Position numbers and translations under genes: made by a program
In this document: positions 10,241-22,251 of the stretch, one piece after another
Layout of the letters: each line of letters starts with the position of its first letter
Position numbering within the stretch: position 1 is the first letter of the stretch
NCBI GenBank assembly: GCA_025094145.1
Contig: JALLLS010000152.1
Span: forward strand, 1-37,014
DNA: 37,014 bases
Reading direction: 5' to 3'
Origin: Spinellus fusiger
Taxonomy: Eukaryota > Mucoromycota > Mucoromycetes > Mucorales > Phycomycetaceae
The notes under the pieces: model-generated
Told to the model about the DNA's origin: nothing
The model's database searches: none
What the model saw: the letters and a program-made list of their open reading frames with translations, nothing else

Positions 10241-11968
10241 CTAGTGAACTTGTCAATACACTGTTATTTTGTTCTGTACTATTTCATTTATTTATTTATT
10301 GAAAATCTCACATTTTGAGAAATCTATAAAACTGCAACAATATTAGGAAAGAGTATAAAGCAAAATAAAGTAACGCTGAAGTTAAATTCATGAATATCTT
10401 ACAAACTGCTGTATTACCCCCTGCTTGAATCCATTTCACTAACAAAACCTTGAGTTTATAGTTTATTTCATTCTATTTCATTCTATGATTCATTCATTGT
10501 ATAATATAAGAAGATGTAGGTATGAGTCAACATAATCTCCGAAGAATAATTCAATATTATTTAGAGTGTCTTGTATACCCTTATACTTGTATCTGTTTCT
10601 AACAAAGCATTATTATTATATTATTATAAATAGCCTGTTTTATCTTGACTCTTTTTATATGATTCAATTCTAGCCATCAAAGTCTTCTGTTTGTCTTGGC
10701 GTACTCTGTATTTCTATTGGACAATCACTGGATCTGCATTCGTATTTAGCACTGTACTTTTACAATAACATACTAAGCACGAATATAAGGAATTGTTTCT
10801 TTCTATAGACATTGTATTTATGATATGAAATACCTAAAAGCCATTATCTTTGTGTAGTTATATATTCTCTTTCCTATAGCATGTATTGATTCTTTGTATA
10901 GAAAATAGCGCCAACAAAAGTTAGAAGCTGACCGATCAAACACATGAACCTCATGTGCATCTTTATAGCATCAGCATCAATACATAAATAATGACACGAA
11001 TAAACACAAATACACTATGGAGTTTATTTTCTCAATTCACTAACAAAAAGTTTCATGTTTTTTATTTTTATTTTTATTTTTATTTACTTTTTAGAACATG
11101 ATTGTTTCTACAGATTGTTTCTCTTCATTTCACAGACACATCTTTCTATAGCCCATCTATGGAGCTATAAACGAAATAAGAAAGATGAATATCGTTTGTT
11201 TAGGATCTGTAAAGGGTTTGTAATTTATGCAGATGTTATCTCATTGGTACTACTCAGCTACAATAAAAGCAATCTTCCTACACAACATCCCACAAGAGTG
11301 AAAAGAATCATAACATTACACCAAATATATCATAATAAAATAGTCTTTCTACAAGGGTAAATATACATAGAGAAATCGAAATTCTACTATTGCTTTCTAT
11401 GCATTGATCCGACGGTAGAATTCTAGATGGATAACAATAAAAACAGACAGTAGAGCTGAGTATGCCATGAGTGAGAAGTTCTTTGTTATTCAACGATAGC
11501 GCTTGCCTCTTGTCTCTGTAGTATCTTGGAGCCAGAAAGAGAATGACTGGTCTATTAATACTATGATAACATTTGTAGCATTCCATACTCTTTCCTTGTT
11601 GTCTTATGCCCTAGGATGTGGCATGCATAGGCGAATGAGCTCATCTATTTCCCCTATAGGATTCCCACCACAAGAGCAATGGTAGTAGACAATGAACATG
11701 CTCATATATGCATCGAAGAGAGAGGCAAAGAATCTATTGAATTACTATGCAATTGTTTTCTATCAAGAATATCTGACATAATGAGAGAAAAGATACATTC
11801 ACAGACACATTTCACCAAAATAGTCCTTTGGTATTGTTCATTGAATCAACAATAAGGATAAAAACAAGCCTTTCTTCTGTTAGTCTATCACCCATTCTTT
11901 TTATATATAATAATAATACCTTATTTATCCTTTTCCCTTTTTCATCCTTGCTTATTCTACCCTTGCCA
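10241..11968. other. AT-rich intergenic region without recognised gene
   Basis: About 1.7 kb of AT-rich sequence. It holds ATTTC/ATTCT-type simple repeats (about 10460-10500) and an ATTTTT run (11058-11090). Short open frames occur on both strands (for example 11308-11586 minus) but none shows a protein family, convincing splice context or usual codon use. The promoter of the CM1 gene must lie at the right end; no clear TATA box. Confidence 0.45.
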
Positions 11969-14900
11969 ATGACGCCTCCACCTTCACCCTGTGTCCCAAA
12001 TATGGGCAGGTAAACAACTTTTAGCTCTCCTTTGTTCTCTTGCCTTTTTTATTTTTATTTTTATTTTTAATAAATAAATAAAAAGAACTCATTGCTCTCT
12101 CATTACTCTTTTGCTCACTCACCAATACCAGCTCTAGGATTAGCCCTAGGATGCTGCAGAGTCACACCTCACCACACTCTAGTAGAACTACCGATGACTC
12201 ATTCTTGCCGAGTCCTTCTCTTCATGGGTCTCATGAGTCTCATGAGTCTCATGAGTCTCATGTTTCTCATGTTTCTCTTACATCTCATGGAATAGATGAA
12301 TTACTCCACACGCTGTCGGATGAGCGTGACTCTCCTACATTCCGTCCACTACACTCTCCTACTCAGTTGGACCTGCCCTTCACCACCCATGAACACACTC
12401 TGACTGAGGAAAGAATTCTTTCCTCTTCTTCCAAACATGTTGCACTGTATGATAATGCACCTGACCACCTCAGTCTATTTGACCAAGAGAGCAAACTAGA
12501 CTCGGAGTGGGAAACCTACTCTTTTATGCGTTCTGATGATCACCAAGACCCAAGACAGCGCAACAGCCATATCACTTCTGATTCCCTCAAGGAGAGAGAG
12601 ACGACCTCTGGACCTGCCATGAAGCAACAGGCCGAGGTATTCCTTCCTTTCTTTTTCTTTCTTTCTCGAGAATGGATTCCAAAAAGAAAAGCAAAAAAAA
12701 AGCAAAATAAATGATCTCTCTTTTTCTTTCTCTTTCTCTTTCTCTTTCTCTTCCATGTTTTTATATAGGCCCTTAAGAAACTTCAGAAAGATAACTTTAA
12801 TCTCAAACTCCATATCTACTACCTTGAAAACGCGTTAGAAAACATGTCACCCGAGCAGATGGAGAAATCATTGAAAGAGGTAAAGTAGGTCTAGTGGTGT
12901 CCATGTCCCCCCTCTTTTTTCTTTTTCTTTTTTTCTTTAATTTTTTATAAATTTCTTTCATATTTATCTCTTTTTTATTATTATTATTATTTACATTTCA
13001 TATCTATATCAGAACGTGAAACTGCGGGTCACTCTAAAGTCCTTGGTACAAACCATCAAGGAATACAAGAGAATGATCGAGGATCTCCACCAAGCCACAA
13101 GGCTATTACAGAAGCGATTGGATGATGCCAACCAGTCGACGGTGATGTATGAGAAGAGGAACACGCAGCTGGAGACAGAGAATGCCGAGTTACGGGCTGC
13201 ATTGAAAGCCAAGACAGAAGCAATGGAGCACAATGACAGTGCAGACATCTGGATTCATGGAGGCAGTCGTGGAGGCAGTCGTGGAGGAGATTGGGGGGCT
13301 ATAGGAAGACAGAGTGGGTCCTATAACTATTATAAAGAGTGGGCAGTGATGAAAGAGGAAATGGGAAAGAAAGACAGACTGATTGCAGATCAAAAGCGTA
13401 TGCTACAGACACTCAAGGAAGAAGGTGTAGGCTATATAGGAGGAGGAGGAGGACGAGTACCACCAGAATACACAAGGGAAAACCATATTATGCAATCTAT
13501 TTTATCAGATAGAGATGTACAAACGATCAAGCTAGATCAACTTGCAGCAACTAATCTTAAGCTACGCGAGGTATTTTCAATTCTCACCCAAGCCTAAAAA
13601 AAGAAAAAAGAAAAAAGAAAAAGAATCCATGTACCTACCTACCCACACACAAAGAAGAAGAAACAATGTGCCTGTCTGTGATGTTCTAATGTATATTCTC
13701 TTTCTATGCTATAGACAGTCGCTGAACTCAAGGAAAGAAATACCGATGTTATGTCTGAACTAGCACATAAGAAGGATGAGCTTTCTATTCTGCATAGTAG
13801 CATGGACGAAATGAGGCGTGCATTGCAGGATAGCAAACAGCAACTCAGGGTGTCTGTGCTTGACTACGAGAAGATACGCAAAGAGCGTGACATGATAAAG
13901 GATGAGCTGGAGAAGATGCCTGATCCCAGTGCAGATGATCTGATAGAGACCATTCACCATCTTAGAGAAGAGATGCAGACCCTAGAGAATGAGAGAATCA
14001 AGCTGAAGAATAATATTGAGCAGAGAGAAAACGATCAGATTCAATTAGAAGAGACTTTTGACAAGGTAACTTGTTATCTATTCAAGAAGGAGAGAATGGA
14101 TCTAACAAGGACTAGTTGCTAGGCCATACAGACAGCATGGAAAAACAGTTGAGAGAAAAGACAGAGGAAATTGAGGAGTTGAGTCAAAAGCTAAAACAAG
14201 CACACGACTATGACGAGGAGCAGGTGGATGAGCATGTCCTACAGTTGGAAAAGGACCTGAGTGAGAAGGAAGACCTGATTGCAGAGATGAAGGAGAGACT
14301 GCAGCAGATGGATTCTCAAAATGCCGACTTCCATACCTATGAAAACCAGTTTGATATACTGAATGAGGTTCTGAAGCGTAAAGATGCATGTTTACAAGAG
14401 ATGGAAGAGGAGCTCTCAACCACTCTTCTCGAATCTCAAGAGGCCAAAGCGCGTTATGACAATGATCTTAAAACACTCAACATAGAGTTCCGTGGGATGC
14501 TGCAGAAGACACAGGAAAGAGAAGTGAGGATTACTACACTCGAGGACGACAATGAGGCACAGAGGGATGCGTTTGAAAGGGAAAGAGTGATCTACGCTGA
14601 CGAGATCCGTGATTTGGCAGCTAAATTAAAGTCTGCCTACCATTCGATCAAGCAGAAAGACAGTGCCTTGGCAGAGCTAGAAGCCCACGAAGAGATAGCT
14701 CAACAGCTGGAGTCTTATCAGGCACGGCTGGCAGAGTATAAAAAGGTAAATAATGGCAAAGGTCTCTATTTCATTCTCATTTATTGATTGATCTTTCTAG
14801 CAATTGATAGAGACAGAGGAGTTATACCAGGCCCGTGTCAAGGAGCTTCTGGATCGACTCAAAGAAGCCGAGGAATTGGTAAAGCAGGAGCGTCGTTCTG

Positions 14901-15490
14901 CTATGGAGACCATTCGCAATAAAGAAAAGACCCATGCCTACCAACGAGAAGAGATTGAGCAGCTTAAGCAGCGCAACAGCATTCTTTTGTCGCTTAGCAG
15001 TCAGCAGAGTTCGCCCGAGCTCAAGGCCTCAAAGCAGGATGGCAGTCGATCCTCTGAACAGAACAAGGTCATGTTAAAGGCACAGCTGATGGGGAAACTC
15101 AATGATGAGCTGAAAAAGGATCTTGAGGAGCGTGAAAGAGAGCTGGAGTCTTCGAGAGAAATGGGCCAGACATTGGAGACTTCGTTAAATGCTACTACAA
15201 GAGAGTATGAGCTTCTAAAAAGGAGATTTGAGGCCACAACAAAGATGCTCACTCGACGGAATCATCAAATTACTCGGTCCATGGAGCGCTTTGAGGTATG
15301 TTTGTTATTCTGGAGTCTATTGGAGAAAGGCAGAATGGGATGGCTACTGTATTTCTATGTCTATTCACACTTCATCTTCTGCTAGAGTGCGAGTGTGCGT
15401 AACGAGACCATGGGGAGTATTCTCTTCCAACAAGCCATCGAGGGCTTTGATACAGCCTTGTTGGGAAATGAGTTGGAGAACACTGAGTAG
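11969..15490 (+). CDS. CM1-domain coiled-coil protein (centrosomin/Mto1-like), eight exons
   Basis: Exons 11969-12009, 12132-12636, 12769-12879, 13013-13570, 13715-14065, 14116-14745, 14801-15295 and 15386-15490 join in frame to 931 residues. After a Ser/Pro/His-rich N-terminus, residues 183-262 match centrosomin N-terminal motif 1: LKKLQKDNFNLKLHIYYLE, then LENMSPEQMEKSLKEN and a long helix. CM1 proteins (Drosophila Cnn, CDK5RAP2, fission yeast Mto1 and Pcp1) bind and activate the gamma-tubulin complex at microtubule-organising centres. The rest is almost wholly predicted coiled coil (EL/EEL/KE heptads) up to a short non-coiled tail. A 9-nt repeat (about 12229-12276) encodes SHESHESHESHVSHVS. 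A Gly/Arg patch (GGSRGGSRGG) interrupts exon 4. Introns are 50-144 nt. Start chosen at MTPPPSP because exon 1 splices in phase to exon 2. A role in cytoplasmic or spindle-pole microtubule nucleation is inferred. Confidence 0.88.
12229..12276 (+). repeat. 9-nt coding minisatellite
   Basis: The unit TCTCATGAG is repeated about four times, then varied to TCTCATGTT. It lies in frame in exon 2 of the CM1 gene and produces a Ser-His-Glu/Val repeat, so unit number changes would not break the frame. Confidence 0.75.
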
Positions 15491-16299
15491 ATAACGAAAC
15501 CCCTCCCTCTCTCCCTCCCCCTCCCCTTTTAGTTTCTCACTCGCTGTATATAACTTCATCTTCTGTACCATCTTTATAAATTGCCCCATGTACAAAAAAA
15601 AAGAGATACCTTTCTTCTAAACCAAGTAAAGATGTGTACTGATTGTACTACGCGGAGATTAGGCGCTTTTTCTGTTGGTGGAGGGGAAAAAAAAATTCAT
15701 TTCCTGGTGTGTATGATGGAAAAGATAAGATTTCCCTTTTTTTTTCTTTTTTTTTCTTTTCTTGGTAGGTTGGGTAGGGCAAACTGCCTACACAGGAAAG
15801 ATAAGCCATGCAGTGATTGACTAGCAGCCATGGAGAAATTAAAACCTATCCACAGAGAGGGTGGATTGTGCAAGATTGACTGTAGGAAAGCCACCGAGAC
15901 TGCTTCTCCTTGTCCACTGCACTGGGCTGGACTGCAATCCACACACAAAAGACAAAGAGAGACAAAGAGAGACAGGGACAGGGACAGGGACAAGGCGTCA
16001 TAGACCACGTGCCCACAAATACCGCACACTAAGAAGGGTGGAGTCCCCATAGGTACACACTATCTGTCTCTATAGTGTCGGTCAATGCCGAATTTGAAAT
16101 AATAAAAATACAGGTGTGACTGTCTCATCCACCCTAACTTGGCTCCAACCTAGACTGTTCTAGCATGAGGGAAAAAGGAAAAGGAAAAAAAAGGAAAAAA
16201 AAAAGGAAAAAAAGAAAAAAGAGATAAATAGGTCGAGAGAATATTCAGGTGAACATCTTCTTATTCCTCACTTTTTACTTGTTGGAATACCTCCTCAGC
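15491..16299. promoter_or_regulatory. Upstream region of pyruvate kinase
   Basis: No gene is supported here. The stretch contains a T-rich run (about 15733-15762), a GACAAAGA/GACAGG tandem repeat (about 15950-15993), an E-box-type palindrome CACGTG (16007-16012) and a long purine-rich tract (about 16165-16222) ahead of the start. CACGTG is bound by bHLH factors, which control glycolytic genes in several fungi; its role here is inferred only. I see no convincing TATA box. Confidence 0.45.
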
Positions 16300-18474
16300 A
16301 TGCCAGTAACACCTGAAATCAGTTCCAACCTTCAGTGGATCTCCCAGATGAATGTGGACATTGAGCCTACTGCTGGTAGAAAGTCCAGCATTATTGGCAC
16401 CATTGGTACTATTTTATCTATTCTCTTTCTCTCTGTGTGCATTTGTAGGTTTGTATTGACATGGCTACCCAACACCTGATAGGTCCCAACACCAACAGTG
16501 TGGAGATGATCACCCAGTTGAGAAATGCTGGTCTCAACGTAGTCCGCATGAACTTTTCCCATGGTTCTTACGAGGTAAAATATCAGTGAAGAGAGCGAGA
16601 GAAAGAGAGAGAAAGGGAAAAAAGAGTCACACAATAAGGAATGGGAAATAGCTGGTAAAAAGCGGTAGACTCTGGACAAGAAAAAGAGGGAAAAAAAAAG
16701 ACGGGAAGAAAAAGTAGATGGGGTTAGGGAGAGAAGGGTTGGGATGTTTTCGACTGTCCTGTCATGAAATAACCTCCACACCACCAGTCCATGGCTCTTA
16801 TGTGTCATTTGAGTGCATTTTATGGAGTTGTTATGGGGTTGCTATGGGGTTGTTGCTATGGGGTTGTTGCTATGGGGTTGTTGCTATGGAGTTGTTGCTA
16901 CTGTTTTCCATGTTCCTATCACTCACCCCTCTTTTCATTTGAATTCTTCATGTATAGTACCACCAATCTGTCATTGACAACACACGCAAGAGTTACGAAC
17001 TTTACCCTGGTCGTCCTGTTGCTATTGCTCTTGACAACAAAGGTCCTGAGATCCGTACTGGTATCATGCGTGATGGTATTGAGATCCCCATCTCTGCTGG
17101 TCACGAGATGCTCTTCAGTGTCAACCCTGAGTACGCCTCTATTTGTGATGATAAGGTGATGTTCATTGACTACAAGAACTTGCCCGGTGTGATCCATGTT
17201 GGTAAGAAGATCTACGTGGATGATGGTGTTCTTTCCTTTGAAGTCCTCGAGATCTTTGAGGATTCCCTGCGTGTCCGTGCCTACAACAACGGCAAGCTGT
17301 GCTCCCACAAGGGTGTCAACCTGCCTGGTACTGATGTTGACCTGCCTGCTCTTTCTGAAAAGGACAAGGCTGATCTCTTGTTTGGTGTGAAGAACAAGGT
17401 TGACATGGTCTTTGCTTCTTTTGTGCGTCGTGGTCAGGATGTGAGAGATATCCGTGCTGTCCTGGGTGAAGAGGGCAAGCGTATTCTCATTATCTCCAAG
17501 ATCGAGAACCACCAAGGTGTGCAGAACTTTGATGACATCCTCAAGGAGACAGATGGTGTGATGGTGGCTCGTGGTGATATGGGTATTGAGATTCCTCTTG
17601 AGCGTGTTTTTATTGCCCAGAAGATGATGATTACAAAGTGTAACTTGGCTGGTAAGCCTGTGATCTGGTGAGTGCAGTCAAAAAGTGCAGTAGTGATGTC
17701 TTACTGATTCTGTCGTGTGGGTTGGATCCAGTGCCACTCAGATGCTCGAGTCCATGACCTACAACCCCCGTCCTACGCGTGCTGAAGTGTCAGATGTTGC
17801 CAATGCTGTCTTGGATGGTGCTGACTGTGTGATGTTGTCCGGTGAGACAGCTAAGGGTGCTTATCCTATCGAAGCTGTCAAGACCATGCATGACATCAGT
17901 ATTCTGGCTGAGTCTGTATTGTGCTACCCCGCTGTCTTTAACGAAATCCGCTCTTTGACTGCTTTACCTACAGTCACATCCGAGACAGTTGCTTGTGCTG
18001 CTGTCAGTGCTGCCCACGAACAAAGAGCAGGTGCCATTATTGTACTCTCCACCTCAGGAAACACTGCTCGTCTGGTGTCCAAGTACAGACCCCACGCACC
18101 CATCATTGTTGTTACTCGTAATCCCCAGACAGCTCGCCAGGTCCACCTTTACCGTGGCTGTTTCCCCTTCCACTACCCCAAGGCCTCTTCTGCCGCTGCT
18201 GCTCGTTTGACCTCCTCCAACAGTGCTGCTCCCATGAGCCCTGCTGACTATGCACCATGGCAGGAGGATGTAGATGCCAGATTAATGTGGGGCATGGAAC
18301 AGGCCATCAAATATGGGTAAGGTTCTATTGTGAATGCTTTGTTGAATCATATGAGTTAATCGTTATCTCTTGGACCCTAGTCTTCTTAAGCACGGTGATC
18401 CCGTGGTTGCTATCCAGGGATGGAAGGGTGGTCTTGGCAACACCAACACCCTCCGTGTTCTCTTCACCCCATAA
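16300..18474 (+). CDS. Pyruvate kinase, five exons
   Basis: Exons 16300-16405, 16483-16574, 16958-17667, 17732-18316 and 18381-18474 encode 528 residues, the usual fungal length. The enzyme makes pyruvate and ATP from phosphoenolpyruvate and ADP in the cytosol, the last step of glycolysis. Visible signatures: SIIGTIGPNTNS (about 30-41), [12 protein letters not shown] (55-66), [12 protein letters not shown] (substrate/ADP site), the signature [10 protein letters not shown] with catalytic Lys, [12 protein letters not shown] (metal-binding), and MLSGETAKG. The C-terminal domain ends with [22 protein letters not shown]. Intron 2 (16575-16957) is unusually long and carries a tandem repeat. Codons such as GGT, GCT and AAG dominate, as expected for a highly expressed gene. 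No defect seen. Confidence 0.97.
16821..16901 (+). repeat. Tandem repeat inside pyruvate kinase intron 2
   Basis: A unit of 11-14 nt (TATGGGGTTGTTGC and shorter forms) is repeated about six times. It lies about 55 nt upstream of the 3' splice site of the 383-nt intron and is the main reason that intron is longer than its neighbours. Confidence 0.8.
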
Positions 18475-18548
18475 GTTCATTGTACATCTGTGGTTTTCTT
18501 TAAAATTCATTATATATACAAATCCCAATTGTTCACTCTCAGATACAC

Positions 18549-18554
18549 AATAAA
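18549..18554 (+). promoter_or_regulatory. Candidate poly(A) signal of pyruvate kinase
   Basis: AATAAA lies 75 nt after the stop codon on the coding strand. Confidence 0.6.
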
Positions 18555-18868
18555 AAGTTTGAACTTGTACAGTATAAATACAGGCCCATAGCCAGGCTTT
18601 GCTCAACAGGTTAAGAATGGGAGGTAGAGAAAGGATTGGAGGAAGAGCAAATACAAATAGTTTGTTATAGGAGAGAAGTCCTTTGCACTCTATGATAGCA
18701 TCAGTGTTCCCACTCAACACACCCCATCATCAGACTCAATGAGCAAGCTTACCAGCGGATGGCTCTACCTTAAAGTCTCAAGTAGACGTGGCTCGATCAA
18801 TGGCTTGCAGCAAAAGTTCAGAACCTTAGGTAGATTCCAAATCCAGACTATCGTTTTATCCTCAAGGA
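18555..18868. other. Intergenic, partly transposon-derived
   Basis: Between the pyruvate kinase poly(A) signal and the transposase relic there is no supported gene. The region directly 5' of 18869 may be the leader of the Tc1-like element, but no terminal inverted repeat was recognised. Confidence 0.35.
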
Positions 18869-19123
18869 AAATGTCTACCCCATCTAATAACGCCAAACAA
18901 AAAGAAAAGAAAAAGAGAGGGAGTCTCTTGGAAACAATTAAAAAGATCTTGATAGATTTATCCGCTGTATCATTGCTTATGAGGCTACTGTGAAGGGTGC
19001 CACCCATGTCGCCATTTCTGCTAGGTTTGGGGTTAGTAGACAGTCAATTTCACGTATCGTAAAGAGATATAAGGAAACTAGATGGATCAAGGCCAAGAAT
19101 TCATTGGACTTATTCCCTTTTTA
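18869..19123 (+). pseudogene. Tc1-like transposase N-terminal (HTH) relic
   Basis: A frame opens at ATG 18869 with a basic stretch (MSTPSNNAKQKEKKKRG). After a frame change near 18950 a second frame reads DRFIRCIIAYEATVKG, then ATHVAISARFGVSRQSISRI and VKRYKETRWIKAKN, a textbook helix-turn-helix of the Tc1 DNA-binding domain, before a stop at about 19121-19123. The catalytic domain is absent. It could be the N-terminal half of the same family as 19617-20080, but orientation and separation argue against one insertion. Confidence 0.7.
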
Positions 19124-19616
19124 ATGAAATAGAGGCTAGAGAGAGATAGAGAGAGAGATAGAGATAGAATAGCATAGAATAGCATTGAATAGCATTAGCT
19201 ACTATTTATCATACGTTAATAAGGTTATGTCGTATGAGACTCAGGTAACCTTACTGATTGTTAACATATATGTCTACTCTATACTAATGAAAGGGCTTTC
19301 TAAATACATACAAGTGATTTATTTTTCCGTACATCCATCTGACGCAGTAGTGTTTTATTCTGCTTATCATGATTTTTTGGTCATTGACTGATTCATATCA
19401 CTCAATCTTTGTAATAAGCTGCCATTTATTGGTCATATAAGAATGCCACTACTTTCTGTTTGGTATCTATCATTATTTGGACAGCTACGATGACTTTTGC
19501 GCAAATAGCCATAATTATAACAGCCTGTATATCTATTTTGAGGATGGTTTACTAAAGAAAAGCTATTAGGTATATAATTAGGATAAACATACTTGTTCAA
19601 GAAAGTGTGAATACAG
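19124..19616. other. AT-rich intergenic with GA repeat
   Basis: A GAGATA/GATAGAATAGCAT simple repeat (about 19134-19195) is followed by AT-rich sequence with no supported gene. Confidence 0.4.
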
Positions 19617-20080
19617 CCACACTCAACTGAATTGAATACTTGTGAAGATAAATATCAGGACGAAACAGATAAGACATGTTCAATATTAAATAAAACACAT
19701 CACATTTGATCTATAAGCTCCAAACTTAAGCATATCAAGTCTCAATATCTTTAATTATAGAAAATAGGATAATAATACAGTTAATACTTTGTATGGCCTT
19801 CTTTGGCATCAATGACATCCTGACATCTGTCTGTCATACTCAGAACTCATCGTTGTGCAATTTCAACACTAATCTTCTAAATTGATAATACATACCCTTC
19901 TTTCTTCAATTCATATTTCCAAGGCGTATCAGACATGTTCAATTGAGTTCAAGTCAGAGAATTGTGTAGGCTAGTACTCAAAGTCCCTAATCTAATGTGT
20001 TTCTTTTCACTATCTAGCATAGACCCCAGTATGAAAGCTAGCACCCTTTTATTTTAACAGAAACTCGCTGTTTTCTTTCT
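19617..20080 (-). mobile_element. Tc1-like element relic (copy 3), inverted
   Basis: On the plus strand 19621-19652 reads CAGCCACACTCAACTGAATT..., a diverged version of the terminal repeat seen at 4894 and 36650. On the minus strand the tail of a transposase is readable: LNSIEHV, then YALEI and IEERRV, and a C-terminus DRCQDVIDAKEGHTKY followed by a stop near 19781. The sequence just upstream of the LNSIEH segment (about 19960-20070) matches the equivalent part of copy 1, including its fused internal region. It shares the same internal deletion but is much more decayed, so it is an older member of the same non-autonomous family. Confidence 0.65.
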
Positions 20081-20279
20081 GATACAATTTCATGAACCAA
20101 GGATAGAACTCAACAGCCAAAATTCAGATGTATTCGTCTTGGTTTACAGTGCAATTAACAACGATTAATTTAAAAAAGAGAGCCTGATAGTGATAGTGAT
20201 TATACACCAACAATTCTATCATCATCTATGGGACAGTAGATCTAAGATATAGTTAATATTTGTATTCTTTCCCCCTCCA

Positions 20280-22203
20280 TCATACTTTCAAATCCTTATC
20301 ATAGTTGTATTGATCTGGCTTCTGTGAATTTGGCATGAACATCGAGTTCCAGAATAGCTAGTGTGATATAAGAGATGTATAGTGTAAATATACAGCCAAT
20401 GGGTTTAATAACAACGTAAATGATACTATAAATATATACCTTTGCAAAGTATTCATGGCATAGTAGACTGGGATGAAAACAGTCAAGTGTACTAGAAGAA
20501 GAAAAGAACATATGTAAGAGATTAGTATATATTATTCTCATTTCAGAAGTTAACTCAGCTCACCTAAATGCGCTTATAGGAAGGGAGGTAAGATTAAGAT
20601 TTGCTGGTTGAAAGACGACAGCAAAAGAGTCACTTTTAGCCTCATACTTCTTAGCAATCTCTGCCAGTTTGATATTGAACTCTATTATTGGTGTGTTAAA
20701 TCAGATATAGGTATTGAGTCAATAGATCAATATAAATCAAGTCAAATTCAGGCTTTCCTTCTTGAATGTATTTATTTTGTCGACTTACTTGTAGTTATAA
20801 GATCCATTGCCTCTGTTTCAGATTTTGATTGGAGACATGGACATTCTGACCGAGGATTGAGATTAATTGTTTTTTTGTTACCAAACTTGCAGTAGCTGGG
20901 GTTTGCATCGGACAGTGCAAGTAAGCCAGAGACATGCCAGTTCCCAACTGTAAAATATAAATAAATAAACATATATGTTGAACACATATAACCATAACAG
21001 TGCTAGAAGAATTGGTGCCTTAACCACTCACTTAGATTGACAATTGTATTGGGAACAGTAGATCGAATTCTTTCAATCGCTTCTTCAACATAATAAGCAT
21101 ACGCTTCTACTGTAGTATCATCTGCATGTGGTGTGCATAGACCACATTGATCGTTGCCTACAGATAAAAATAGAAAACAGATTTTGTTAAGAGAAGCTAA
21201 ATATATTAAGGCTAAAATTACTTCTATTCTTTTGAGCAGGCCTATATAGACTTACTTCCAATTTGAATATTAATAAGTTTCCAGTCATTCTCAAATTCAA
21301 CACCTGGAAACTGCTTCATTTCTTTGGGTATGAAAGCAGATAGTATTAGCAAGAGAAGAAGTAGGTCATGAATGTATTGTGGGGTGTAAAAGCAGGCGTT
21401 TTCATTTCTCTCTTATTCTCTATCTATCTGTCTGTCTGTCTATCTTTCCTTTTCCCTATATAGTTTTGTTTATGCTTACCAGGAATAAGATAATCGAGCT
21501 GGCTTTGCAAGTCTTTTGCAATGGCACCACTTATAGCAGCATTCAGATGATCGACTTGTGGTCTATCTATGGAGTAAATCAATGAATATTGGATACCATA
21601 TCATTATATATCATTATATATAAAAAACACATTCCCAGTGTACTTACAGTTTTTGATTGTGCATGGACCATCTAATATAGGGTTATCATAAATAATAGTT
21701 GTTTAGAAACAAATGCATAAAAATTGATCTATGCTTACCTAAACATCTATCGATAAAACGCTGACCAGTAGAATATCCTTTCAGTAAAGGCTGATATCTT
21801 CTAGTGAAGCCAGCCAAGGAATTCACAGCGGGATCACCACCTATGGCATAATTTTTCCCTCTATATTCCAAAAGATCTTTTATGCTGTAGCCACCGTTCC
21901 TTTTTCCCATCATTCCGAATCCAGCCATAACACTTTTCAAGCAAGTTATTGTTATTATAGAGTCTTGTCATTTCACTGTCTCTTTTGTTCTTTTTGTTCT
22001 TTTTGTTCCTTAGATTCTTACCTATCTCCCAGGCCACCAAAGACTTTGATATCATCAATACGAACATCCTTAACATCCTTAGGTATATAGTCTCGAGGAC
22101 TCAATGAAGGGCATTGATTAATTCTATCTGCATTCATAGCATTTCCAGGCTGGAAGAATGTCGTAACGCACAATAAAAAATTGATAGCAATAGAAAGATG
22201 CAT
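20280..22203 (-). CDS. Secreted GDSL (SGNH) lipase, phospholipase B1-like, ten exons
   Basis: Minus-strand exons 22022-22203, 21739-21932, 21648-21671, 21480-21566, 21256-21321, 21032-21157, 20789-20947, 20564-20681, 20440-20491 and 20280-20357 encode 361 residues. An N-terminal signal peptide (hydrophobic core about 5-16, ending near NAMNA) is followed by CPSLSPRDYIPKDVKDVRID, typical of PLB1-type lipases. Catalytic blocks: GLGDS with nucleophile S61, IQIGSNDQC with N186, and DCFHPS with D322 and H325. It should hydrolyse acyl esters of phospholipids outside the cell or in the secretory pathway. The nucleophile Ser codon is split by intron 1, and exon 3 is only 24 nt. Cys pairs (CLDGPC, CGLC, CPC) suggest disulfides. 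No C-terminal membrane segment is seen. Nine introns in a 1.1-kb coding region is dense compared with the neighbours. Confidence 0.92.
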
Positions 22204-22244
22204 CGAGAAGATAATAATAATAATAAATTGGTTGCAATGTGCGC

Positions 22245-22251
22245 TTATATA
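22245..22251 (-). promoter_or_regulatory. Candidate TATA box of the lipase gene
   Basis: TATATAA on the minus strand lies about 42 nt upstream of the lipase start codon. Its position fits a short 5' leader. Confidence 0.5.

Noticed and set aside
11055..11360. Plus-strand open frame starting with an Ile-Phe repeat
   Set aside because: It begins in an ATTTTT microsatellite and shows no protein-like features.
11308..11586. Minus-strand open frame with a Cys-Tyr-rich start and possible membrane segment
   Set aside because: No family recognised, no convincing promoter or splice partners, and neighbouring frames are full of stops.
16919..17515. Minus-strand open frame opposite pyruvate kinase
   Set aside because: Antisense shadow of strong codon bias; the plus-strand exons are unambiguous.
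20771..20878. A possible intron starting at GTAAC in lipase exon 7
   Set aside because: The frame stays open and continues with a Cys-rich segment (RSECPCLQSK) expected in this family, so the exon runs on to the GTAAGT at 20788.
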